From Rhizobium altiplani (lineage in GTDB: Bacteria; Pseudomonadota; Alphaproteobacteria; Rhizobiales; Rhizobiaceae): 64,000 nt of DNA. A program made the position numbers and the translations under genes. Location of the stretch: assembly GCF_001542405.1 (NCBI RefSeq), contig NZ_LNCD01000003.1:124001-188000 (forward strand), given 5' to 3'. The notes below the pieces were generated by a model. The model worked only from the letters and a program-made list of their open reading frames with translations, had not been told where the DNA came from and made no database searches. Below, one piece after another: positions 1-9,742 of the stretch; the stretch's first letter is position 1, and every line of letters starts with the position of its first letter.

Positions 1-1064
1 GCCCGCGGTTTTGCGAGCGCCGCGCTGACCGCATTGGCAACGATTTCGGACGTCAGACCGGCCTCCGGCAGGATCTCGGCGAGCCCGAGTGTCCTCAACC
101 GTTCCGCGCGGACCGTTTGTTCCGTCTCTCCACCGGCAACGAATGGAATGAGGATCATCAGGCAGTCGGTCTGGAGCAGATCGCCAACGGTGTTATAGCC
201 CGCCTGCGAGATGGAAACGCGCGCGCCGCGAAGCAGTGATGGGAAATCCTTGCGAAACCGGGTCAGCGTAACGTTCGAGGGCGTTGCCTTCGAAAGGCTG
301 GCGAAGTCCGCCTCGGGCAGGTTCGGCCCGCTGATCAGGAGCCACCGCAGGTTCGCCGGCAACATCGCGGCCGCGCCATGGGCCGCGCGAAGCAGGTCGA
401 GGCCGACCGCTCCGCCACCAGCGGATGCAACAATGTCGAAGGTCTCTTCAGGATCAGCCGCCCGCGGGGCCGCCACCAAGCCGGTATAGAGGAGCTTGGA
501 GGCAATCTCCGCCGTCAGGGGAAAGGTATCTTCCAGGCGAACGAAGCTCGGATCCCCGTGCACCAGGACGCCGTCGAAATGATCTCTGACCAGCGCCACG
601 GTCTCCTCGTCGCGCCCGGGCTTCCGGTTCTGCTGCAGGATATCGCGCACCGAGCTGAAAAGCTTCGGCCGTGGATGCGCTTCCTCGATTGCATCAAGAA
701 GCGGGAGCAGCTCGAACCGCATCTGCCGGCGGCCAAAAGGAAACGCTTCGATGATGACGACGTCGGGCGCTGTATCATGGAAGGCTTCGAGCAGCAGATC
801 CCGGCGTTTGCTCAGGAACGCCTCGTCGGCGGCAACACCATTGCTGTCCGCAAGTCCGGAAAAGCCGGCATTGCTTGCCACGACCGCTGGAAGAGCCACC
901 GTCCTGATGCCGTCTCCCGGGAATCCCGGAACCGGCAGCCCTCCGGTAACGACAGTGACGTCGAACCCGTCGCTGACAAGCGCGCTCGCGATGCGGCTTG
1001 CCCGGGCAATATGCCCGATGCCAAGCAAATGCTGGACATAGAAAAAGACCCGGGGCGAGTTCAT
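1..1064 (-). CDS. Glycosyltransferase, MurG/GT28-like (COG4671 type), 3' end cut by window
   Basis: This reading frame is open from an ATG at 1064 to the window edge (at least 354 residues, no stop). It is probably a nucleotide-sugar-dependent cytoplasmic glycosyltransferase of GT-B fold. The N-terminus carries a glycine-rich GT-B loop (FYVQHLLGIGHIARASRI). The C-terminal half has the GT28-type donor-binding block: GYNTVGDLLQ, then IPFVAGGETEQTVRAERL. The start ATG overlaps the stop of the upstream glycosyltransferase by 4 nt (ATGA), which indicates translational coupling in a leftward operon. It resembles the gene at 2320-3528, so the two may be paralogues acting on the same glycan. Acceptor and sugar are unknown. 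Confidence 0.8.
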   Translation of the reverse strand, partial: MNSPRVFFYVQHLLGIGHIARASRIASALVSDGFDVTVVTGGLPVPGFPGDGIRTVALPAVVASNAGFSGLADSNGVAADEAFLSKRRDLLLEAFHDTAPDVVIIEAFPFGRRQMRFELLPLLDAIEEAHPRPKLFSSVRDILQQNRKPGRDEETVALVRDHFDGVLVHGDPSFVRLEDTFPLTAEIASKLLYTGLVAAPRAADPEETFDIVASAGGGAVGLDLLRAAHGAAAMLPANLRWLLISGPNLPEADFASLSKATPSNVTLTRFRKDFPSLLRGARVSISQAGYNTVGDLLQTDCLMILIPFVAGGETEQTVRAERLRTLGLAEILPEAGLTSEIVANAVSAALAKPR

Positions 1065-2323
1065 GAGGCTTTCTGCCATTCCTGTTCAAACAGATGGCCG
1101 AGCTCGGTGATGCTCACCTCGTGGTCGAAATGCTCGCGCACGCGTCTTTCGGCCGCATCTCCCAGCCGCGACCGCAAGGCAGGATCGCGGATCAATGTCT
1201 CGAGTGCCGCCGCAAACGCCGCAGGATCCTCGGGTGGCACGAGCCTGCCGTTTTCACCGTCGACAAGAAGCTCCGGCACACCGGACACCGACGTCGAGAC
1301 GCAGGGCAGGCGCTGGCTCGATGCCTCCACCAACACATTCGGCAGGCCGTCGCGATCGCCATTGGATGCAATCCGGCAGGCCAGTGCGAAAACATCGGCC
1401 TGGCGGTAGTGATCGAGCACGTCTTCCTGTGCGAGTGCGCCCTTCCAGCTGATCCGATCCGTCAGATTGAGATCCGCAGCAAGTGCCTTCAGCTTCGGCA
1501 GCTTGTCGCCGCCGCCGATATGCTCGAAACGCCAGTTCAGGTCGCCGGGCAAAAGTGCGAGTGCCTTGAGCAGCGTCTCGTAACCCTTCTTCTCGACGGC
1601 ACGGCCAACACTGAGAATGAGGACAGGGTCCGCCGGATTGCTGCCGTCGCGCTGCGATCGCTGGCCGCCGAAATGCCCGAAACGCGCCAAATCGAGGCCG
1701 TGATAGCTCAGATGCACGGCGTCCTTGCGGGGGGTCAAGGTGCGCATGTGCTCATAGCCGCTTCGCGTGCAGGTCACCGTCCAGCGGGCGCTGCCAAGCT
1801 TCTCATGCAACTCCCAGTCCGGCGATGTCCAGATGTCCTTGGCATGGGCCGAACAGGTCCAGGGTACACCGGTGAGAATGCTCGCATATTCGGTCACGGA
1901 GGCAGGGGTATGGATGAAATGTGCGTGCAGCCACTCGCCGCTATCCGGCCATTCGCGCGCGAGCACCATCGCCTGTCCAAGCCGCCTGAAGCGGTTGCGA
2001 GAAATGTCACGTGGGAGGTCCTTGAGGAAGCGCTGCCAGAGAGCCTTGATCCCGGGCCGCCGGAAGCTCGCAAACAGCCCCTTCAGCACGCGGATCGGCT
2101 CTTCGTGAAGATACTCGGGCAGATAGACGACGCGTGCCCTGATCTCGTCATGCACGGGATGCCGCTTCTTGTCGGTTGGCCGGCGCATCGAGATCAAGGT
2201 CAGATCAAACCCGGCCTTCTCCAGGCCGAGCAGTTCCTGGGCGATAAATGTCTCCGAAAGGCGCGGGTAGCCTTTCAGCACAACGAGAATCTTACGACGC
2301 TTCGACAAGATCTTGTTCTTCAC
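1061..2323 (-). CDS. Glycosyltransferase family 4 protein (WcaL-like)
   Basis: A 420-residue GT-B glycosyltransferase. The N-terminal motif LKGYPRLSETFIAQELLGLE is typical of the colanic-acid WcaL group of GT4 enzymes. The C-terminal half has GRAVEKKGYETLLKAL and the donor-site stretch DGLPNVLVEASSQRLPCVS, with the conserved E-x7-E region. I chose a GTG start at 2323 because it overlaps the stop of the upstream gene by 4 nt (GTGA) and sits just before the conserved beta strand; the frame stays open upstream to 2368. It lies in the middle of three overlapping glycosyltransferases, so a shared oligosaccharide or exopolysaccharide product is likely. Specificity cannot be read from the sequence. 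Confidence 0.85.
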   Translation of the reverse strand: MKNKILSKRRKILVVLKGYPRLSETFIAQELLGLEKAGFDLTLISMRRPTDKKRHPVHDEIRARVVYLPEYLHEEPIRVLKGLFASFRRPGIKALWQRFLKDLPRDISRNRFRRLGQAMVLAREWPDSGEWLHAHFIHTPASVTEYASILTGVPWTCSAHAKDIWTSPDWELHEKLGSARWTVTCTRSGYEHMRTLTPRKDAVHLSYHGLDLARFGHFGGQRSQRDGSNPADPVLILSVGRAVEKKGYETLLKALALLPGDLNWRFEHIGGGDKLPKLKALAADLNLTDRISWKGALAQEDVLDHYRQADVFALACRIASNGDRDGLPNVLVEASSQRLPCVSTSVSGVPELLVDGENGRLVPPEDPAAFAAALETLIRDPALRSRLGDAAERRVREHFDHEVSITELGHLFEQEWQKAS

Positions 2324-3528
2324 TCGGCCCCGACGACGGACAGATGCGGGCCCCGGCCATCCAGCCAATGCCCGACCGTCTGCGAAATGTGATCGAGGCC
2401 CTGCAACTGCAAGGTACAGCCGCTCTTGGACGGCGGTGCGCGTTCGGGCAGTCGTTTCAGGGCCTCGGACATCACTTTGGGATCTGCCGACTGGTCCGGC
2501 AGCAGCATGTCGATCAGGCCAAGCTCACTTGCTCGCCTGGCGCGCAGTAGCTGCTCTTCGCGTGGCTTCACCCTGGGAACAATGAGTGCAGGCTTGTCGA
2601 ATGAAAGGATTTCGCAATAGGTGTTATAGCCACCCATGGCCACAACGCCGGTGGCGCCCACGATCAGCTCTTCCATATGATTGTCGAACTCGATCACCTC
2701 GATGTAGGGAATGCGGGACCCTTTGGCCACCAGCTTTGAGCGCTCGGCAGCCGGCATATAGGGGCCGAGCACGACAAGCGCCTTTTGCTGCAGGGTAGGG
2801 TCTTGCTCATAGGCGTTCATGACATCGTGAACGAGATCGGAGCCATCGCCACCACCGCCGGTCGTGACCAGGATGTAATTGTCCGAGCGCGCATTGATCG
2901 AGGTCTTGCTCGTCGAGACACTGCGCTGCAGAAATCCGACGAAATCCATCTTTCGGCGCACACTTGCCGGAACGTCAAGGCCGATCAGCGGATCGTAGAA
3001 ATCAGGCGGTCCATAAACCCAGATGGAATCGTAATACTGGTCGATCTTCTGCATGATGCCGTTCCGCTTCCATTCGGCATCAAGCAGGTGCGGCGCATCC
3101 ATGATTTCGCGCAGGCCAAGCACCAGAACGGTGCCCTGCGCCTTCAGATAGGCCAGCGTATCCTCGACCTCACCTTTCAGACCCATCGGTTCCTTGTCGA
3201 CGATGAAAATGTCGGGCTGGAAGGTTTCGGCGGTGTGTCGAATACTCGACTCACGCATCTTCAGCGTTTCATGCAGATCGATATGGCTCGCCATCGACGT
3301 ATATTCGCCGTTGCGAAGCTTGATGACGCTCGGGATCTTCACGAAGTCGACGCGCGCCCGGTAGTCGAACGCGCCGGCAATCGTGGCTCCGGAGATGATC
3401 AGAATATTAAGCCCGCGATAGTCCTCGACGAGCGCATGCGCGATCGCGCGGCAGCGGCGCAAGTGGCCGAGCCCGAACGTGTCGTGGCTGTACATGAGGA
3501 TACGGGCATCTTCCAGGCGCCGTGCCAT
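2320..3528 (-). CDS. Glycosyltransferase, GT28-like (COG4671 type)
   Basis: About 402 residues. The N-terminus has MYSHDTFGLGHLRRCRAIAH, a nucleotide-sugar-binding loop seen in predicted MurG-like glycosyltransferases. The C-terminus has GATGVVAMGGYNTYCEILSF followed by PRVKPREEQLLRARRASELG, the GT28 donor-binding region. I prefer the ATG at 3528, preceded by AGAAGGA at a spacing of about 7 nt, over the longer frame to 3594. The 3' end overlaps the GT4 gene by 4 nt. It follows the permease gene 3619-4791 after 90 nt and is probably part of the same transcript as the ABC importer. Substrate unknown. Confidence 0.85.
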   Translation of the reverse strand: MARRLEDARILMYSHDTFGLGHLRRCRAIAHALVEDYRGLNILIISGATIAGAFDYRARVDFVKIPSVIKLRNGEYTSMASHIDLHETLKMRESSIRHTAETFQPDIFIVDKEPMGLKGEVEDTLAYLKAQGTVLVLGLREIMDAPHLLDAEWKRNGIMQKIDQYYDSIWVYGPPDFYDPLIGLDVPASVRRKMDFVGFLQRSVSTSKTSINARSDNYILVTTGGGGDGSDLVHDVMNAYEQDPTLQQKALVVLGPYMPAAERSKLVAKGSRIPYIEVIEFDNHMEELIVGATGVVAMGGYNTYCEILSFDKPALIVPRVKPREEQLLRARRASELGLIDMLLPDQSADPKVMSEALKRLPERAPPSKSGCTLQLQGLDHISQTVGHWLDGRGPHLSVVGAE

Positions 3529-3618
3529 GGGCAATCCTTCTGCGCTGTGGATCATACGAGCACCGCCGGTTTTTTGCTGGCCGTCAAAAGACAAAGCAGT
3601 GCTCCGCCGGGCTGGCCG

Positions 3619-4791
3619 CTATTTGTAGGGATCTGCCGCATCGCGCAAGCCGTCTCCCAGAAAGTTGAACGCCAAAATCACCAGAACGACAGGTATAATC
3701 GGAAAAAGCAACCATGGATAGAAGGCGATGACGCTTACGCTCTTTGCTTCCGTCAGCAGAATGCCCCAGCTGGTGATCGGCGGGCGCAGACCGAGGCCAA
3801 GGAAGCTGAGCGCCGTCTCACCGAGAATCATGCCGGGAATCGAGATCGTGGCAGAGGCGATCAGGTGGGACATGAAGCCTGGAACGAGATGTCGGCCAAT
3901 GATGCGCGGCGTGCTGGCGCCCATCAGCTGGGCAGCCTGGACATAATCTTCTTCACGCAGGGCCAAGAGCTTCGAGCGCACGGCTCGCGCAAGACCAGTC
4001 CAGTCGATGATACCGAGGATGACCGTGATCCCGAAATAGATGACGATGGGGCTCCACGTGACAGGCATGATCGCCGCCAGCGCCATCCAGAGCGGAAGGC
4101 TTGGCAGCGACTGAAGAACTTCGATGAGGCGCTGGACGATCAGATCGAAGATCCCGCCCCAATAGCCTGCCAATCCGCCGATGACGATCCCGAGGCAGAA
4201 GCTGATGGCGATACCGATCAGGCCGATCGTCAGCGAAATGCGGGCGCCGTAGAGAATGCGCGACAGCACATCACGGCCGAGGCGGTCGGTGCCAAGCAGG
4301 AACATCTGCCCGCCGACAGCCGGGCAAACCAGGTGAAGATCCGATTTGACCAGTCCCCAGAACTTGTAGGCATCGCCGCGGCAGAAGAAGCGGATCGGCT
4401 GCACCTCATCCGGCTTGTCGGAGTAAAGCCGATGGAGGGTGTCGAGATCGAGCGACATGCTGCGCCCGTAGACGAAGGGGCCGACGAATTTGCCATCGTG
4501 GAAGAAGTGCACGCGCTGTGGCGGGGAATGGATGAAGTCCACATTCTTGGTATGCAGCCCATAGGGCGCAATGAACTCGACGACGATAATCATGGAGTAG
4601 AGCGCAAGCAGAAAAATACCGGAGGCAAGGGCCAGCCGGTGCTGCTTGAACTTCCACCACATCAACTGCTTCTGCGAGGCAAGGTGGATGCGCGATTGCG
4701 CAGCCGTCATCCCCTCGGTCGCCATGGGATCGAAGGGTGCGGTCGAAACATAATGCGGCATCGGGGCGCCGGGCGGTGGCAAGGGCGACAT
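3619..4791 (-). CDS. ABC transporter permease, YejE/OppC-like
   Basis: A 390-residue inner-membrane permease of a peptide-type importer. A cytoplasmic N-terminus of about 50 residues leads into a first membrane segment (LASGIFLLALYSMIIVVEFI). A long periplasmic loop of roughly 100 residues follows, which is characteristic of YejE rather than the shorter OppC. The remaining membrane segments carry the EAA-type loop (DYVQAAQLMGASTPRIIGRHLVPG) that contacts the ATPase. The gene begins one base after the stop of the partner permease at 4792, so the pair is co-translated. Together with the ATPase and binding protein upstream it forms a complete importer, probably for oligopeptides or microcin-C-like modified peptides. 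Confidence 0.88.
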   Translation of the reverse strand: MSPLPPPGAPMPHYVSTAPFDPMATEGMTAAQSRIHLASQKQLMWWKFKQHRLALASGIFLLALYSMIIVVEFIAPYGLHTKNVDFIHSPPQRVHFFHDGKFVGPFVYGRSMSLDLDTLHRLYSDKPDEVQPIRFFCRGDAYKFWGLVKSDLHLVCPAVGGQMFLLGTDRLGRDVLSRILYGARISLTIGLIGIAISFCLGIVIGGLAGYWGGIFDLIVQRLIEVLQSLPSLPLWMALAAIMPVTWSPIVIYFGITVILGIIDWTGLARAVRSKLLALREEDYVQAAQLMGASTPRIIGRHLVPGFMSHLIASATISIPGMILGETALSFLGLGLRPPITSWGILLTEAKSVSVIAFYPWLLFPIIPVVLVILAFNFLGDGLRDAADPYK

Positions 4792-5790
4792 CTATTTGGT
4801 GCTCCTGCCTTGCAGGCGGATACGCGGATCGAGAAAGCCAAGTGCGATATCGGAGACGAGCACCCCGATGACGTTGAGGAAGGCGAGGAACATCAGGAAC
4901 GAACCCGCAAGATACATGTCCTGGCTCTGCAGGGCCTTGATGAGCATGGGGCCTGTCGTCTCGAGCGACAGCACGATGGCGACGATTTCCGCCCCTGAGA
5001 TGATCGAAGGCAGGATCGATCCGATATCGGCAACGAAGAAGTTGAGAGCCATGCGCAGCGGATACTTCACGAGCGCGCGAAGCGGGTGAAGCCCCTTGGC
5101 ACGGGCGGTGACGACGTATTGTTTCTGCATCTCGTCGAGCAGATTGGCGCGAAGCCGCCGGATCATGCCGGCCGTCCCCGCAGTGCCGACGATAATGACC
5201 GGAATCCACAGATGCGAGAGAATGGACCGCGCCTTTTCCCAGCTCATCGGTTCGTTGAGGAACCGCTGGTCCATCAAGTGGCCGATCGAGACGCCGAACC
5301 AGATGTTGGCGAAGTACATCAGGATCAGGGCCAGCATGAAGTTCGGGATGGCGATGCCGAGCAGGCCGAGAAAGGTCAGCCCGTAGTCGCCCCAACTATA
5401 TTGATGGGTCGCCGAATAGATCCCGATCGGAAAGGCGATCAACCACGTCAGCAGGATCGTCGTAAAGGAAACAAGCATCGTCAGCCAGAGACGATCGCCG
5501 ACGACTTCCGAGACCGGCAACTGGTATTCGAACGAATAGCCGAAGTCCCCGTGCAGCATGCCGCCGACCCAGAAGAAGTAGCGGACGATCTCAGGCTTGT
5601 CGAAACCGTATTGTATCCGGAGTTCTTCGATTTCCTGCAGGTTGGCACTCTCGCCCTGCGCACGCAGCTCGGCGATCTGGCTTTCGAAAAAGTCGCCCGG
5701 CGGAAGTTCGATAATGGTGAAAACCAGCGCCGAGATGATGAACAGTGTCGGCACCATCGCGGCAACGCGCCAGAGGATGTATTTCAGCAT
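4792..5790 (-). CDS. ABC transporter permease, YejB/OppB-like
   Basis: A 332-residue integral membrane permease of the peptide importer. It starts with the typical MLKYILWRVAAMVPTLFIISALVF membrane anchor. A periplasmic stretch of about 80 residues follows, then the remaining helices and the ATPase-contact loop (YVVTARAKGLHPLRALVKYPLRMAL). The heterodimer partner is the YejE-like protein encoded immediately downstream. The start lies three bases past the stop of the binding-protein gene at 5794, so expression should be tightly coupled. Length and loop layout fit the Yej/Dpp family; the transported peptide is unknown. Confidence 0.88.
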   Translation of the reverse strand: MLKYILWRVAAMVPTLFIISALVFTIIELPPGDFFESQIAELRAQGESANLQEIEELRIQYGFDKPEIVRYFFWVGGMLHGDFGYSFEYQLPVSEVVGDRLWLTMLVSFTTILLTWLIAFPIGIYSATHQYSWGDYGLTFLGLLGIAIPNFMLALILMYFANIWFGVSIGHLMDQRFLNEPMSWEKARSILSHLWIPVIIVGTAGTAGMIRRLRANLLDEMQKQYVVTARAKGLHPLRALVKYPLRMALNFFVADIGSILPSIISGAEIVAIVLSLETTGPMLIKALQSQDMYLAGSFLMFLAFLNVIGVLVSDIALGFLDPRIRLQGRSTK

Positions 5791-5793
5791 CCC

Positions 5794-7704
5794 TCAAGCC
5801 TCCTTGAACCAGAAGGCATCCGGCATGTAGAGGCCGAGATAGGATGTCGGATCAAAACCATAGAGGGCCTGATCCGGCACGTTCTGCAATCTGGCGGATC
5901 TGACGATCGGCTGCAGCGTACTGTTGATGAGGCCGATCGAGAAGACCTGCTGGGTATAGAGCGCCAGCATCTGATGCCAGATCACCTCTCGCTCCTCGAA
6001 TCTCGTAGTATCGCCCCACTGTTTGAGAAGGGCGACGAGCTGCTTCACTTCCTCCAGGTCCGGCGCGCTGCCTTCCTGCCCTGCCGACAGGTGATACATC
6101 CCCCAAAGCGGCCATTGCAGTTGATCGTCGACGGTTGGTGCAAGCTGCCCCGGAGACATGTCCGCGGTCGCAACGCCATTCTCGATGCCGTACCAGATCG
6201 ACATCATGATCGTGCCGCTCATGGCGCGGCTGCGGAAAACGTCGCGTTGCGAGGTGCGGGTGTAGAGAGCAAGACCGACCTCAAACCAATGATCACGCAC
6301 CAGTTCCAGAACGTCCGTGTCGAGGTTGCTTTCGCCAGCGGTCTCCACGGTGATTTCGGCACGACGACCATCTGGCAACAGGCGAATGCCATCGGCGCCA
6401 CGGTTCGCCAGCCCGAGCTCGTCCAGGAGCTTGTTTGCCTGATCGGGATCATAAGCAATGAAGGCTTCCGCATATTCGGGTCTGAAGAGGGGGCTATCGG
6501 GCAAAACGGTATCAGCGCTTGCCTTGCCGAGACCATAGAAGGCAACCATGTTGATCTCATGCCGATCGATCGACATCGACAGCGCCCGGCGGAAACGAGT
6601 TTCCCGGAACAGTTTGCGCCAGACCTCGTCGGCGCAGTTGAGGTTCGGCAGCAGCGCCACGCGCGATCCGCGCACCTGCTTCCACAGGTTGACCTTCACG
6701 GGGAACCGCTTTTCGGCATCCTTGAGGAAGGTGTAATCGTTGAAGTCGACGCCAGTGGCCTGCAGGTCGGATTCACCGGCGCCCGCCTTGGCGGCGATGA
6801 TCGAGGATGAACTGACGTTGAGGATGAACTTGTCGATGTAGGGGAGTTGCACCCCGTTTTCATCGATCCGATGGAAAAACGGGTTCCGCACGAACACGAA
6901 TTGGTCGGCCGGCAGCGGCGTCGTGTTGCGCCAGGGATCGAGCGTCGGCAGGTCCGGATTTTCAGGACGCGAGGAACGCGACATCTTGATGTGCAGATCC
7001 GCCCACTTCTTGACGCGGTTTTCCTTCATCAGCGCCGAAATACGGAAGTCGTCCTGGTATTTCTTGTGAAACTGCTTGAGATAGTGCCCCGGCCCGAAGA
7101 TCACGAGCGGCAGCGGACCGGCAAGCGCCGGCAGGAACATCGGATTGGGTCGCTCCCAGGTGTAGCGAACTGTCAAAGCGTCGAGCACTTCGAATTTCGG
7201 CAACGTGCCGTGAGGCCGCAACTCGAGCGCGCCACCACCAGGTGTCAGATCCTTGTTGAGGATCACGTCCTCCCACCAGTAGCGGAAATCGTCCACCGTA
7301 AAGGGTGCGCCGTCGGACCAGCGGTGACCTTCGCGCAGATGGAAGGTGAAGACCGTGTCATCCTTGGATTCGAAACCCAGGAGAATATCCGGCTGGAACA
7401 TCAGATGCTTGTCGTAACCGACCAGGCGCGAGTAGCCATAGACGGTCATGTAGCGGATATCCTTCTGGCTGCCGATGATCGTGCGCACCGTCCCGCCATA
7501 GACGCCGGGCTGGCGCCCCGTATCCTTCATCTTGACGATCCGCGGATGCGTCGGCAGGCGATCCACCATGGGAGGAATGCGCCCTGCGCGCAGCCAATCC
7601 CTCAGGAATTCGGGTTCGATATCGCGATCCGCCGCCGCCTTGACAGCCGAGGGCAGCACTGCCGAACCGATAAGACCACCGAGAAACGTGCGCCGCGTTA
7701 CCAT
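5794..7704 (-). CDS. Periplasmic peptide-binding protein (SBP family 5), Tat-exported
   Basis: A 636-residue solute-binding protein of the oligopeptide class, longer than typical DppA/OppA (about 530) and close to the YejA-like group. The N-terminus [23 protein letters not shown] has a twin-arginine motif (TRRTFLGG), a hydrophobic core and an AXA-type cleavage site, so it is predicted to be folded before export by Tat. Family features include the motif HLREGHRWSDGAPFTVDDFRYWWED and later RRALSMSIDRHEIN. The start ATG has AAAGGAG upstream and overlaps the end of the ATPase gene by 7 nt. It should deliver peptides to the downstream permeases. Confidence 0.9.
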   Translation of the reverse strand: MVTRRTFLGGLIGSAVLPSAVKAAADRDIEPEFLRDWLRAGRIPPMVDRLPTHPRIVKMKDTGRQPGVYGGTVRTIIGSQKDIRYMTVYGYSRLVGYDKHLMFQPDILLGFESKDDTVFTFHLREGHRWSDGAPFTVDDFRYWWEDVILNKDLTPGGGALELRPHGTLPKFEVLDALTVRYTWERPNPMFLPALAGPLPLVIFGPGHYLKQFHKKYQDDFRISALMKENRVKKWADLHIKMSRSSRPENPDLPTLDPWRNTTPLPADQFVFVRNPFFHRIDENGVQLPYIDKFILNVSSSSIIAAKAGAGESDLQATGVDFNDYTFLKDAEKRFPVKVNLWKQVRGSRVALLPNLNCADEVWRKLFRETRFRRALSMSIDRHEINMVAFYGLGKASADTVLPDSPLFRPEYAEAFIAYDPDQANKLLDELGLANRGADGIRLLPDGRRAEITVETAGESNLDTDVLELVRDHWFEVGLALYTRTSQRDVFRSRAMSGTIMMSIWYGIENGVATADMSPGQLAPTVDDQLQWPLWGMYHLSAGQEGSAPDLEEVKQLVALLKQWGDTTRFEEREVIWHQMLALYTQQVFSIGLINSTLQPIVRSARLQNVPDQALYGFDPTSYLGLYMPDAFWFKEA

Positions 7705-9590
7705 GAGCGAAGCTCCTTTGCGTCTGCACCCTTGCGGGCACGCACAAGATGGCCGTTGCCGAGATCAGCGTAGGCGAGCTCGGACGCATCATCATGCTCC
7801 GCCGTAAAGGTAATGCCCCAGTTCTGCTTGTCTGCGGCGCCGTTCCTTCTCAGCTCCTCGAAATCGAGCGGCCGGTTGAGGTCGGGGAAGGGGACCGCCG
7901 CCAAGAGCGACTTCGTATAGGGATGCACCGGATCGCGCAGAATGATCTCGCGCGGGGCAATCTCGACGATGCGCCCCTTGCACATCACCGCGATGCGGTC
8001 GGCCATGTAGTCGACGACCGCCAGATTGTGCGAAATGAACAAATAGGTCAGCCCGAGATCCTTCTGCAGGTCCTTCAAAAGGTTCAGGATCTGTGCCTGG
8101 ACGGAAACGTCGAGCGCCGACACTGGCTCGTCGAGAATGATGAGCTTTGGCCCGAGTGCCAGCGCGCGCGCAATGCCGATGCGCTGGCGCTGCCCGCCGG
8201 AAAAACTGTGCGGATAGCGGTTCAGATAGCGCCGGTCGAGGCCGATCGCACCCATCAGCGCCTCTACCCTCTGCTTGCGCTCGGCGCTATCTCCGCGGTC
8301 GTGGATCTCCAGCGGCTCGCTGAGGATATTGCGCACGGTCATGCGCGGTGACAGCGACGAGACCGGATCCTGGAACACCATCTGTATCTTGGTGCGCAGC
8401 TCCTGCAGATCGTCGCCCGAAACAGACAGGACATCGATGACGTCCTTGCCGTCATTGAAGATCACCGAGCCACCATTGGGCGTCACGGCCCGCATCAGGA
8501 TCTTGCTGACGGTCGTCTTGCCGCAGCCGGATTCGCCGACGAGCCCCAGGCATTCCCCCCGGCGGATGTCAAAGCTGACATCGTCGACAGCATGAACGAC
8601 CGCAGCTTCGCGCGTTCCAAAAAGGCCGCGATTGCGGGTCTTGAAGGTCTTGGAGAGGTTATTGACGGAAAGCAGGATCTCCGGCCCTTCGGCCTTCACC
8701 TTCTTCTTGCCGATCAGGGACTCGAGGTTGACAGGCACGTCGCGCAGCGCCTTGAGACGTTCGCCGGGCTTCATGTCGAAATGCGGCACGGCAGCCATCA
8801 GACCCTTGAGGTAAGGATGCTGCGGATTGCGGAAGATCGACTCGACCGGTCCCGCCTCCATGATCTCGCCATGATAGATCACCACCACCTCGTCGGCCAT
8901 GTTGGCAACGACGCCGAGATCATGCGTGATCAGCAGCATCGCCATTCCGAGCTTGTGCTGCAGGTCGCGCAGCAGCTCCAGGATCTGTGCCTGGATGGTC
9001 ACGTCGAGCGCCGTCGTCGGCTCGTCGGCAATCAGGAGCGCCGGATTGCAGATCAACGCCATTGCGATCATCGCGCGCTGGCGCATGCCGCCCGAGAGCT
9101 CGAAGGGGTACATGTCGAACGTGCGCTTCGGATTGGCAAAGCCGACAAGACCCAGCATCTCCTCGGTCTTTTCGCGTGCTTCCTGCTTGTCGGCCTCCGT
9201 GTGGATGAGGAGCGCTTCACTGATCTGATTGCCGACGGTGTGGAGCGGCGACAGCGAGGTCATCGGCTCCTGAAAGATCGTCGCCATGCGGCGGCCACGC
9301 AGGTCACGCATCTCCTCGCTGTCGCGGGAATAGCGGAGAATGTCTGTCGTCTTGCCATCCAGCGGGTCGGTAAAGAGGATCTGCCCCTCGGCCGTTGCGG
9401 GATTTGGCAGGATGCCCATGATGCTCTGGCTGATGACCGATTTGCCTGAGCCGGATTCTCCGACGAGCGCAGTGACCTTGCCCGGCAAAATACGGATATT
9501 CGCGTTTTTTACGACGCGCAGGCGATCGCCGAAAACCGAGAAGGAAACGTCGAGGTTCTCGATGCGCAACAGATCCGAGGCGGACGCCAT
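7698..9590 (-). CDS. Peptide ABC transporter dual ATPase (YejF-like)
   Basis: About 630 residues with two complete nucleotide-binding domains in one chain, as in YejF/GsiA. Domain 1 has Walker A GESGSGKS, signature LSGGMRQR and Walker [13 protein letters not shown]. Domain 2 has [17 protein letters not shown] and [12 protein letters not shown]. Each is followed by the oligopeptide-transporter C-terminal motif ([10 protein letters not shown] and [10 protein letters not shown]), which marks the peptide/nickel family. I place the start at the ATG at 9590 (MASASDLL), with GGGGAA about 11 nt upstream, though the frame extends to 9635. It is the first gene of the leftward operon that continues into the permeases and three glycosyltransferases. 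Confidence 0.9.
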   Translation of the reverse strand: MASASDLLRIENLDVSFSVFGDRLRVVKNANIRILPGKVTALVGESGSGKSVISQSIMGILPNPATAEGQILFTDPLDGKTTDILRYSRDSEEMRDLRGRRMATIFQEPMTSLSPLHTVGNQISEALLIHTEADKQEAREKTEEMLGLVGFANPKRTFDMYPFELSGGMRQRAMIAMALICNPALLIADEPTTALDVTIQAQILELLRDLQHKLGMAMLLITHDLGVVANMADEVVVIYHGEIMEAGPVESIFRNPQHPYLKGLMAAVPHFDMKPGERLKALRDVPVNLESLIGKKKVKAEGPEILLSVNNLSKTFKTRNRGLFGTREAAVVHAVDDVSFDIRRGECLGLVGESGCGKTTVSKILMRAVTPNGGSVIFNDGKDVIDVLSVSGDDLQELRTKIQMVFQDPVSSLSPRMTVRNILSEPLEIHDRGDSAERKQRVEALMGAIGLDRRYLNRYPHSFSGGQRQRIGIARALALGPKLIILDEPVSALDVSVQAQILNLLKDLQKDLGLTYLFISHNLAVVDYMADRIAVMCKGRIVEIAPREIILRDPVHPYTKSLLAAVPFPDLNRPLDFEELRRNGAADKQNWGITFTAEHDDASELAYADLGNGHLVRARKGADAKELRSW

Positions 9591-9742
9591 ACCAATGAAA
9601 TTCCCCAGTTTTTCTATGTTCCCGTTAAGGCACACTATCGTACCGCAATCGGGGTGTCCAGTTGATGACGGACACGTGAAAACCCTGGCATTTTACAGGC
9701 TGGGGAAGATTAAATCTCGGCTAAATCGGTCTGCCAGCATCC

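Noticed and set aside
1094..2392. A 432-codon plus-strand open frame
   Set aside because: It is antisense to the GT4 gene, whose motifs are unmistakable; the translated product matches nothing I know.
2785..4998. A 737-codon open frame on the plus strand
   Set aside because: It lies exactly opposite the glycosyltransferase and YejE/YejB-like permease genes, its product is a charged low-complexity sequence without any domain, and such antisense frames are expected in GC-rich DNA.
5086..6810. A 574-codon plus-strand open frame
   Set aside because: It is antisense to the permease and binding-protein genes, which have clear family motifs, and it has no recognisable domain or ribosome site.
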